This document shows, piece by piece, positions 5,823-11,217 of a stretch of DNA of 11,217 nucleotides. The notes under the pieces are model-generated. The model was not told the origin of the DNA, did no database searches, and saw only the letters and a list, made by a program, of their open reading frames with translations. Position 1 is the stretch's first letter, and every line of letters starts with the position of its first letter. Position numbers and translations under genes: made by a program. The stretch is from the NCBI GenBank assembly GCA_964242325.1, contig CAXTCI010000177.1, forward strand, positions 1 to 11,217. The letters are read 5' to 3'. This DNA comes from DASWOJ01 sp964242325 (GTDB lineage: Bacteria; Pseudomonadota; Alphaproteobacteria; Acetobacterales; Acetobacteraceae).

Positions 5823-7084
5823 CGCTCCACGCCCATCAGCTCCAGCAATGCCTGTGCCGTGCGCGCCGGCAGGTCGAACGCGCCGGTTGCGGCCGCCTGG
5901 GCCGCGGCCCCAGCCACGGCGCGGCGGGCGGGGTCGCGCAGCATGGCGTCTACCCAGGCTTCGAGGCCCGGCGCGTCCGCGACCTGAGTCAGGCCGCCGG
6001 CTGCTGCCAGCGCGGCCACGGCCTCGGCGAAGTTCTCGGCGTGCGGTCCGACCGCGACGGCGCAGCCCAGCCGTGCCGGCTCCCAGGGGTTCTGCCCGCC
6101 CTGCCCGGTCAGGCTGCGGCCGACGAAGGCCAGCGGCGCCAGGCGATACAACAGGCCCAGCTCGCCCATCGTGTCCGCCACCCACAGGCCGGCGTCGGCT
6201 GGCGGGTCTTGCTGCAAGGAGCGACGGGGCGCCTCCAGCGCCGCCGCGACTTCAGCGCCGCGTGCGGGATGGCGGGGCGCCACGATCGTCAGCAGGCCGG
6301 GATGCGCGGGTACCAGCGCGCGATGGATCGCCAGCGCCACCTCGTCCTCTCCGGGATGCGTGCTGGCCGCGAGCCAGACCGGCCGGCCATTCAGCAGGTG
6401 CTGCAAGCGCACCAGTTCCGCCGGGTCGGCCGGCAGAGGCGGCGCGGCCAGCTTCAGGTTGCCCGGCGCCGTCACATTACGGGCGCCCAGCGCCTGGAGC
6501 CGCGCCGCGTCCTCCGCCGACTGGGCCTGCACCTGGCAGAACCCGCCCAGGATCCGGCGGGCAAACCCGGGCGCCCGGCTCCACCCCTGCGCGCTGCGCG
6601 CCGACATGCGCGCGTTGACCAGCATGGCCGGGATGTCCCGGTCCCGGCAAGCGACGAGCAGGTTGGGCCATAGCTCCGACTCGACGAAGGCCGCGGCGTC
6701 CGGCTGCCAATGGTCGAGGAACCGGGCGGCCCAGGCCGGGACGTCCAAGGGCACGAAGCGGTGCATGACCTGGTGCAGGCCCAGCGCCGGCAAGCGTTCG
6801 GCCAGCAGCGCGGCGGAGGTCACCGTCCCCGTGGTGAACAGCACGTTCAGGTCCGGCGGCAGCGCCTGCAGGACCGGCAGGACGGACCGGCTTTCGCCGA
6901 CGCTCGCGGCGTGCAGCCAGAGGAGGCGGCCAGGCGGGCGGGGCGCCGGGTCAATGCCCCTTCGCTCCGGCAGGCGATGCGCCAGTTCCTTGCCGCGCGC
7001 GGCCCGGCGGCGCAGCATTAGGCGCAGGCCGGGGGCGGCCAGCGACGCCGCGCCGTGCCAGGCCGCGGCGGTCAGGCTTCGCAC
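5819..7084 (-). CDS. waaA: 3-deoxy-D-manno-octulosonic acid (Kdo) transferase
   Basis: WaaA (KdtA) adds Kdo from CMP-Kdo to lipid IVA at the inner membrane, linking lipid A to the core. From GTG 7084 the protein has 421 residues, the family's normal length. HAASVGE at 58-64 contains the likely catalytic Glu64. ESELWPN is at 135-141, NARMSARS at 157-164, STHPGEDE at 241-248, APRHP at 269-273, DTMGELGLLYRLAPLAFVG at 304-322 and GQGGQNPWEP at 327-336. The frame is open far upstream through the previous gene. I chose GTG 7084 because it gives a family-like leader (LTAAAWHGAASLAAPGLRLMLRRRAARGKE), has GAGG 4 nt upstream, and overlaps the upstream gene by 13 nt. The ATG at 7018 would cut off the N-terminal membrane-associated helix. 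Whether it adds one or more Kdo residues is not visible. Confidence 0.95.
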   Translation of the reverse strand: MRSLTAAAWHGAASLAAPGLRLMLRRRAARGKELAHRLPERRGIDPAPRPPGRLLWLHAASVGESRSVLPVLQALPPDLNVLFTTGTVTSAALLAERLPALGLHQVMHRFVPLDVPAWAARFLDHWQPDAAAFVESELWPNLLVACRDRDIPAMLVNARMSARSAQGWSRAPGFARRILGGFCQVQAQSAEDAARLQALGARNVTAPGNLKLAAPPLPADPAELVRLQHLLNGRPVWLAASTHPGEDEVALAIHRALVPAHPGLLTIVAPRHPARGAEVAAALEAPRRSLQQDPPADAGLWVADTMGELGLLYRLAPLAFVGRSLTGQGGQNPWEPARLGCAVAVGPHAENFAEAVAALAAAGGLTQVADAPGLEAWVDAMLRDPARRAVAGAAAQAAATGAFDLPARTAQALLELMGVER

Positions 7085-7773
7085 AGCGCCTCGGCCCGAT
7101 CGGCGGCTTCCGTCATTCCTGTGGCGATGGTGGCCAACGCGCCGGTCCAGCCGGTGCGCGGCACGGACACCGGGGCGCAGCACACCAGCACTCCGCGGCC
7201 CCAGGGCAGCGGCAGCACCATGCGGTCCCAGGTCGGCAGCACGCGCCGGCGCACGATCTGGGCGGCGCAGGGCACCACCGGCGTGCCTGCCATGGCCGCA
7301 AGCTGCGCCACGCCGGGCTGCGCCTGCCGGCGCGGGCCGCGCGGCCCGTCCGGGGTGATGACGACCTGATCGCCGGCGGCCAGCACAGCCAACAGGGCGC
7401 GCATGCTGGCCGCTCCGCCCTTCTGCTCGCCACGCTTGGCGCTGGACCCGTGCACGAGATCCAGGCCGAAGCCGTGCATCATGCGCCCGATCAGGCGCCC
7501 GTCCTGGTGGCGGCTGACCAGGACGTGCATCCGGCCCCGCGCCGTGCCGGCCTCGGCCCGGCTGCGCAGGGCATGGGTCCATAGTGCCGGCATCAAGGGC
7601 AAGCATTCATGCCAGAAGGCGAAAATGGCGGGGGTGGCGTAAAGGTAGGGTCCGAGCTGCTCCGCCCCATGCAGCGTCCAGCGGGTGCTGCCCAGCGCGA
7701 ACCGCAGATAAGCACCCATGGCGCTGGTGCCGAGCGCGATGGTGCGGGGATGACGGAGGAGGCGCTTCAGCAT
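7072..7773 (-). CDS. DUF374 lysophospholipid acyltransferase-family protein
   Basis: The protein (233 aa from ATG 7773) matches the DUF374 branch of the LPLAT acyltransferases. Visible marks are AIFAFWHECLPLM (49-61), SRHQDGRLIG (87-96), GSSAKRGEQKGG (109-120) and VITPDGPRGPRRQ (138-150), then AGTPVVPCA. A weak hydrophobic stretch lies at about residues 11-27. The exact substrate of this family is not settled. Sitting directly upstream of waaA in a coupled operon, as in many alphaproteobacteria, it probably acts on lipid A or a related envelope lipid, which is inference. The frame remains open to a GTG at 7821, but that leader is Pro-rich and not family-like. No strong Shine-Dalgarno sequence precedes ATG 7773, so the start is less sure than the identity. 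It is the first gene of the four-gene operon. Confidence 0.88.
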   Translation of the reverse strand: MLKRLLRHPRTIALGTSAMGAYLRFALGSTRWTLHGAEQLGPYLYATPAIFAFWHECLPLMPALWTHALRSRAEAGTARGRMHVLVSRHQDGRLIGRMMHGFGLDLVHGSSAKRGEQKGGAASMRALLAVLAAGDQVVITPDGPRGPRRQAQPGVAQLAAMAGTPVVPCAAQIVRRRVLPTWDRMVLPLPWGRGVLVCCAPVSVPRTGWTGALATIATGMTEAADRAEALCEA

Positions 7774-7825
7774 GGGACGCGGGGCGGTAGCATGCGGACC
7801 GGGGGGCGGCAAACCGGGCACCGGT

Positions 7826-7987
7826 CCTGCTCCCTCTCCCTACGGGAGAGGGTTAGGGTGAGGGGGTGGGCGAGTGCGACGCTGGCCGGGGCAGAGGGTT
7901 GTTCTTGCAGCACTGACCGTGCCCTGCTCCGCGGCCAAGACCCCCTCACCCCGGCCCTCTTCCGGAGGGAGAGGGAGAAGGAACAGG
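7826..7987. repeat. Dispersed inverted-repeat element, copy B (REPIN-like)
   Basis: The left end forms a perfect 9-bp hairpin, CCCTCTCCC-TAC-GGGAGAGGG (7832-7852), and its arm continues to 7867. The right arm runs 7940-7963 in inverted orientation and closes in a second hairpin (7955-7975) with one mismatch. The spacer between arms is 72 nt. The element fills most of the 251-bp gap between the glycosyltransferase stop and the start of the LPS operon, so transcripts reading through would carry a large hairpin. Parts of the spacer resemble copy C (TGCTCCGC followed by GCCAAG before the right arm). No gene is seen in the gap. Confidence 0.9.
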
Positions 7988-8024
7988 GAGCGATATCTCG
8001 CACGTCCCGGAGGAACAGAGAGCG

Positions 8025-9038
8025 TTAGCCGGCGTGGCCGACCAGAACCAGGTTGGCGAGGAATATCTCGGCGCAGGCTCGCCAACTGAAGCGTTCGGCG
8101 TGGCGGCGGCAGGCGGCGCGGTCGCCGGACAGGGCGCGCAGGGCGGCGGCGCGCAGGTCGTGGTCCAGTGCGCCGACGCCGGGGGCCGCGCCTTCCAGGA
8201 TGTCGGCCGGGCCGGTAACGGGGTGGGCGGCGACCGGCGTTCCCGAGGCCAGGCTTTCCAGCAGCACCAGTCCGAAGGTGTCCGTTAGCGAGGGGAACAC
8301 GAACACGTCGGCACTGGCATAGATCTCGGCCAGAGCCTCGCCATGCCGTTCCCCCAGGAACTGCGCGCTTGGGTAGGCGCGGGCCAGGGCGTCCCGCTGC
8401 GGGCCGTCGCCGACGACGACCTTGGTGCCGGGGAGATCGAGGGACAGGAACCCCTCCAGGTTCTTCTCCACCGCAAGCCGGCCGACATACAGGAACAGCG
8501 GGCGCGGCAAGTCCTGCGCCGGCGCCGGCTGCGGATGGAACCGCGCCAGGTCCACGCCGCGGGTCCAGGGCCGCACGTTGCGGAAGCCGCGCTGCACCAG
8601 CTCGCCCCGCAGGCTTGCGGTGGCGACCATCGTTGCCGACCCGGCGTTGTGGAACCGCCTCAGCCAGGCATAGGTCAGCCCTGTGGGCGCACGCATGCGG
8701 GCGTGCAGATATTCCGGGAACCTGGTGTGGAACGAGGTGGTGAAGGCCACGCCCCGCCGCACCGCCCAGCGGCGCGCCGCCAGGCCCAGCGGTCCCTCCG
8801 TCGCGATGTGCAGCGCATCCGGGCGGAACGCCTCGATCATCGGCGCCAGGCGCCGCCCCGGCAGCAGCGCGACCCTGATCGTCCGGTAGGTCGGCATCGC
8901 CACCGTGCGGAACCGGTCCGGGCCGATCACCTCGAACTCGTGCCCCAGCGCCGTCAGCTCGGCGGCCACCATGGACAGGGTCCGGACAACGCCGTTCACC
9001 TGGGGGTGCCAGGCGTCGGAGACGACCAGGATACGCAA
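8025..9038 (-). CDS. GT4-family glycosyltransferase (family 1 fold)
   Basis: This is a GT-B fold glycosyltransferase of the GT4 type. From TTG 9038 it is 337 aa, beginning MRILVVSDAWHPQVNGVVRT (initiator read as Met), the usual start for this group. SFHTRFPEY is at 102-110 and RGVDLARF at 160-167. YVGRLAVEKN (184-193) and VGDGPQRDAL (209-218) mark the nucleotide-sugar domain, and FPSLTDTFGLVLLE (248-261) with ASGTPV carries the donor-binding acidic residue E261. It has no transmembrane segment. It begins 4 nt after the metallophosphoesterase stop, so translation is probably coupled. The frame is open upstream to 9182, but only inside the upstream gene and with unrelated sequence. Likely a glycolipid or mannosyl-type envelope glycosyltransferase; the sugar and acceptor cannot be told. 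Confidence 0.9.
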   Translation of the reverse strand: MRILVVSDAWHPQVNGVVRTLSMVAAELTALGHEFEVIGPDRFRTVAMPTYRTIRVALLPGRRLAPMIEAFRPDALHIATEGPLGLAARRWAVRRGVAFTTSFHTRFPEYLHARMRAPTGLTYAWLRRFHNAGSATMVATASLRGELVQRGFRNVRPWTRGVDLARFHPQPAPAQDLPRPLFLYVGRLAVEKNLEGFLSLDLPGTKVVVGDGPQRDALARAYPSAQFLGERHGEALAEIYASADVFVFPSLTDTFGLVLLESLASGTPVAAHPVTGPADILEGAAPGVGALDHDLRAAALRALSGDRAACRRHAERFSWRACAEIFLANLVLVGHAG

Positions 9039-9042
9039 GGGT

Positions 9043-9897
9043 TCAGGCCGCGGCAGTCTCCCGCGCCTTGACCGGACGGGGAGTAAAGAAGGAAAGCTTG
9101 TTGAGCGCCGCCCAATCCAGCAGCTCCAGCCGGCCATCGTGATGCTCGACCAGCGCGGTGCAGCTTTCCACCCAGTCGCCATCGTTCACATACAGGATGC
9201 CGTTCACCATGCGCATCTCGGCATGGTGGATGTGGCCGCAGACCACGCCGTCGAAGCCGCGCCGCTTGGCCTCGGCGGCCAGCGCGGTTTCGAACAGGTC
9301 GATCGCCTTCACCGCGCCCTTTACCTGCCGCTTGAGCCATTGGGACAGCGACCAGTAGGGGTAGCCGAGCCGCCGGCGTATGCCGTTGAACCAGCGGTTC
9401 ACCACCAGGGAGGTGACGTAGGCGCCATCGCCCAGGATGGCGAGGAACCTGGCGTAGCGCAGCACGCCGTCGAACTGGTCGCCATGGATGATCAGCAGGC
9501 GCATCCCGGCGGCTGTCGTATGCTCTGCTTCCTGCTGCAAGGAGATACCGGCGACTTCCAGCGCCGTGCCCCCCGGCATCGAGGGCAACCAGGGGCGGAA
9601 CATCTCGTCGTGGTTGCCGGGCACGTAGGTGACTGCGGCGCCGTTGCGGGCGTGGCGGAGGATCAGGCGTATGACCTTGTCGTGCGCGGCATCCCAGAAC
9701 CAGGACTTTCGCAGCCGCCAGCCATCCACGATGTCGCCGACCAGGAACAGGTGCTCGCACGACATGCCGCCGAGGAAGTCGGCCAGGAAGTCGGTGCGGC
9801 AACCTTTGGTGCCCAGGTGGGTGTCGGAGATGAAAACCGAACGGTAGGTCGTCCGATGGGAAAAAGGGGCTTCGGGCTTGGCGGTGATGGCGTTCAT
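9043..9897 (-). CDS. LpxH-like metallophosphoesterase (UDP-2,3-diacylglucosamine diphosphatase family)
   Basis: This is a calcineurin-like metallophosphoesterase of 284 aa. The metal-binding motifs appear in order: SDTHLG (24-29), GDIVDGW (54-60), GNHDE (about 94-98), HGDQFDG (about 138-144) and GHIHHAEM (about 216-223), then YVNDGDWVES. Its closest annotated group is UDP-2,3-diacylglucosamine diphosphatase (LpxH, COG2908), which makes lipid X in lipid A synthesis. Many alphaproteobacteria use LpxI for that step, so this protein may instead act on another envelope phosphate; I give no symbol. There is no signal peptide. It is cotranscribed with the glycosyltransferase 4 nt downstream. ATG 9897 fits the family start, but the ribosome binding site is weak. 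An inverted repeat lies about 30 nt upstream. Confidence 0.9.
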   Translation of the reverse strand: MNAITAKPEAPFSHRTTYRSVFISDTHLGTKGCRTDFLADFLGGMSCEHLFLVGDIVDGWRLRKSWFWDAAHDKVIRLILRHARNGAAVTYVPGNHDEMFRPWLPSMPGGTALEVAGISLQQEAEHTTAAGMRLLIIHGDQFDGVLRYARFLAILGDGAYVTSLVVNRWFNGIRRRLGYPYWSLSQWLKRQVKGAVKAIDLFETALAAEAKRRGFDGVVCGHIHHAEMRMVNGILYVNDGDWVESCTALVEHHDGRLELLDWAALNKLSFFTPRPVKARETAAA

Positions 9898-9926
9898 GCG
9901 GCCGATCGAACCTCGCTTCGCTGCAA

Positions 9927-9942
9927 CAGGACAAATGTCCTG
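9927..9942. promoter_or_regulatory. Palindrome upstream of the metallophosphoesterase gene
   Basis: CAGGACA-AA-TGTCCTG is an inverted repeat with 7-bp perfect arms and a 2-nt centre, starting 30 bp before the ATG at 9897. The size and spacing suit a dimeric regulator site, but no regulator gene is nearby and no clear promoter elements are visible around it. It could also be a short hairpin in the leader. Confidence 0.4.
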
Positions 9943-10029
9943 GCTTCAACGCGGCTCATACGGCAAGACGCTGATCTCGCACGTGAAACTTCGGTGATGC
10001 AGCAAAGCCGACTTAAACCGTACAAAGAG

Positions 10030-10056
10030 AAGGCCGCTGGAATGTCCAGCGGCCTT
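10030..10056 (-). terminator. Intrinsic terminator of the Tim44-like gene
   Basis: An 11-bp perfect stem AAGGCCGCTGG/CCAGCGGCCTT closes a 5-nt loop, 22 nt after the Tim44-like stop. On the minus strand it is followed by CTCTTTGTA, a moderately T-rich tail, and preceded by an A-rich stretch. It separates this gene from the downstream metallophosphoesterase-glycosyltransferase pair. Confidence 0.75.
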
Positions 10057-10078
10057 GTTATTGCAGTATTTTCGTTAA

Positions 10079-10990
10079 TTACCGGGTCTGCTGGATGGCT
10101 GACAGCACCCAACGTCCGCCGCGGACGCGCATGAACGTCCATAGCTCCGTCGCCATGCTGCGCGTCGCCACGTCGCCATCGACGATTCGGCCGGCCGAGT
10201 CGCGGGTCACGTCGAGCATGGAAAAGCGCATTGCGACGGTCGCATATTCCCGGCCGCCCTCTATCCAGGCTTCGGACAGATCGCCCTTCTCCAGCTTGAC
10301 GTGGGTGACGCTGTTGTGGAGGCCGCGGCTGGACTGCTCGGCAAGCTGCTCGCTGAAGTAGCCGACCATCTCCGGTGTCGCCAGCTCTCGCATGGCGTTC
10401 AGGTCCTGCGCGGTCCATGCGGCCTGCACTTCATGCAGGTTGCGGTCGAATGCCTCGTAGTCCGCCTTGGTGACGACCACGCCAGCCGGGGCGCCCATGC
10501 CGCCGCCGAGCGCGCTGGCCTGCATCGGGCTGGGCTGGGCCATGCGCGGCATTCCAGCCATGACGGGCTGGCCGGCCTGGCGGCGCGCGAACATGCGCAA
10601 CAGCCAACGCCCGGCGAAGAACAGCAGCGCCAACTGGATCAGCAGCCCGAGGAACCCGGAGCCGCCGCCGAATCCATGGCCCAATAGCAGGCTGCCCAGC
10701 CCGACGCCGAGCAGGCCACCCATCAGGCCCGAGCCGAAGCCGGACCGACCCGCCTGCAATGGCTGCTGACCCATGCCATAGCCCGGCGATGGCTCGGCAC
10801 GCGGTGTCATGCTGCGGTCGAACGGCATTGCACCCATTGGAGCCGTACTTGTGCTGGGTGGGGCCGAGTAGCTGCGAGCGCCCCGGCTGCCGAAGCTGCT
10901 GCCGGAGCCAGCCCGCGCATCAGCCAATGACGGCACCAGCGCCAGGCCGGCCGCGGCAACGGCTGCAACAAACAGATGGGAGCGACGCAT
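10079..10990 (-). CDS. Tim44-like domain protein, exported or membrane-anchored
   Basis: The 303-aa protein has an N-terminal signal sequence (MRRSHLFVAAVAAAGLALVP, likely cleaved near ADARA at 24-28). A Gly/Ser/Pro-rich segment follows (GSSFGSRGARSYSAPP and on to about residue 90). Next comes a Gly-rich hydrophobic stretch, about 90-112, and a membrane segment FLGLLIQLALLFFAGRWLL, about 113-131. A C-terminal Tim44-like domain runs from about 175 to 303 (TKADYEAFDRNLHEVQAAWT to WTFMRVRGGRWVLSAIQQTR). This matches bacterial Tim44-like (PF04280) proteins, whose job outside mitochondria is not well settled. It probably sits in the inner membrane with the domain in one aqueous compartment; topology is inferred. 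AGGAGG 8 nt before the ATG supports the start. It is a single-gene unit with its own terminator. Confidence 0.92.
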   Translation of the reverse strand: MRRSHLFVAAVAAAGLALVPSLADARAGSGSSFGSRGARSYSAPPSTSTAPMGAMPFDRSMTPRAEPSPGYGMGQQPLQAGRSGFGSGLMGGLLGVGLGSLLLGHGFGGGSGFLGLLIQLALLFFAGRWLLRMFARRQAGQPVMAGMPRMAQPSPMQASALGGGMGAPAGVVVTKADYEAFDRNLHEVQAAWTAQDLNAMRELATPEMVGYFSEQLAEQSSRGLHNSVTHVKLEKGDLSEAWIEGGREYATVAMRFSMLDVTRDSAGRIVDGDVATRSMATELWTFMRVRGGRWVLSAIQQTR

Positions 10991-10998
10991 GGGAAAAG

Positions 10999-11004
10999 CC
11001 TCCT
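10999..11004 (-). promoter_or_regulatory. Strong Shine-Dalgarno for the Tim44-like gene
   Basis: The complement reads AGGAGG, 8 nt before the ATG at 10990. It is the best ribosome binding site in the window and fixes the start. Confidence 0.85.
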
Positions 11005-11017
11005 GAAACCGCGACAG

Positions 11018-11026
11018 AATATATAA
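11018..11026 (-). promoter_or_regulatory. Possible -10 element of the Tim44-like gene promoter
   Basis: The minus strand reads TTATATATT in otherwise GC-rich DNA, 28 nt upstream of the start codon, which suits a -10 box (TATATT). No matching -35 hexamer is convincing at the right distance, so this is tentative. Confidence 0.35.
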
Positions 11027-11085
11027 CGATCCAGAGCTGAAAATAGGGGTCTAGGACGCCGGTTGTGCAAACGCTTCGCGCCCCG

Positions 11086-11217
11086 CTTCCCCCTCTCCCT
11101 CCGGGAGAGGGTCAGGGTGAGGGGGGTCTTCGAGGACAACCCTTTCCCGAGCGGGGGCGTGATCCATTCGCGCCGTCAGTGCTCCGCTCTGCAGCCAAGC
11201 CCCCCTCACCCCGACCC
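11086..11217. repeat. Dispersed inverted-repeat element, copy C, cut by the window end
   Basis: The left end is a perfect 9-bp hairpin, CCCTCTCCC-TCC-GGGAGAGGG (11091-11111), with its arm running to 11126. After a 73-nt spacer the inverted right arm begins at 11200 (CCCCCCTCACCCCGACCC) and is cut by the window edge. The design is the same as copies A and B. It lies upstream of the Tim44-like gene, about 60 bp from the possible -10 element. No gene is seen in 10991-11217. Confidence 0.88.

Noticed and set aside
5823..6185. N-terminal extension of the lpxK frame
   Set aside because: It overlaps waaA and has Arg/Gly-rich shadow sequence. The ATGATG at 5822 gives the normal LpxK N-terminus.
7085..7606. 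N-terminal extension of the waaA frame
   Set aside because: It lies inside the DUF374 gene in another frame, has Arg/Ala-rich shadow composition, and the WaaA family begins near residue 1 of the GTG start.
7609..8089. Several open frames across repeat copy B on both strands
   Set aside because: Their peptides are translations of the repeat (SLSLRERVRVRG and similar), which recur as spurious proteins wherever this element occurs. No start site or family supports them.
10807..11139. A 110-residue minus-strand open frame starting in repeat copy C
   Set aside because: It begins with PLTLTLSRRERG, the repeat-encoded peptide, and then runs through the Tim44-like gene's leader and 5' end in another frame.
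1..11217. tRNA, rRNA, transposase, toxin-antitoxin or phage genes
   Set aside because: I looked on both strands and found no cloverleaf, rRNA-like stretch or protein of these families.

Overview
This window is GC-rich chromosomal DNA from an alphaproteobacterium. The best guess is the Acetobacteraceae or a related Rhodospirillales group. That rests on the protein families present: alphaproteobacterial XseA, three small alphaproteobacterial conserved hypotheticals, a bacterial Tim44-like protein, and a DUF374-waaA-lpxK gene order. No taxonomic marker gene is present, so the family-level guess is inference.

Layout, left to right. (1) 1-749, minus strand: the N-terminal part of purD (purine synthesis), running off the left edge. 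It is divergent from (2) 798-2630, plus: xseA, the large subunit of exodeoxyribonuclease VII, whose C-terminal half carries an expanded array of 43-residue repeats. (3) 2825-3834, plus: a cold-shock protein gene followed by three small conserved alphaproteobacterial proteins of unknown function (64, 65 and 85 aa), with a strongly structured spacer between the first two. (4) 3949-7773, minus: a tightly coupled lipopolysaccharide operon, read DUF374 acyltransferase, waaA (Kdo transferase), lpxK (lipid A 4'-kinase), lpxL-like acyltransferase, with successive overlaps of 13, 4 and 4 nt. (5) 8025-9897, minus: an LpxH-like metallophosphoesterase followed 4 nt later by a GT4 glycosyltransferase that probably starts at TTG. 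(6) 10079-10990, minus: a secreted or membrane-anchored Tim44-like protein with a good ribosome binding site and its own terminator.

Three copies of one dispersed inverted-repeat element lie between these blocks, at about 3848-3980, 7826-7987 and from 11086 to the window edge. Each consists of two hairpin-forming ends in inverted orientation separated by a spacer of about 70 nt, which resembles a REP doublet (REPIN). The first copy runs into the end of the lpxL-like gene and supplies its last dozen codons and its stop.

Functionally, the minus-strand blocks centre on the outer membrane: lipid A phosphorylation, Kdo addition and acylation, with a probable glycolipid or envelope-sugar pair next to them. 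The plus-strand block covers DNA repair and the cold-shock response. I see no rRNA, tRNA, CRISPR array, transposase gene or phage gene. The most unusual features are the XseA repeat array, the REPIN-like family with its effect on a coding end, and the structured cold-shock/small-protein cluster.
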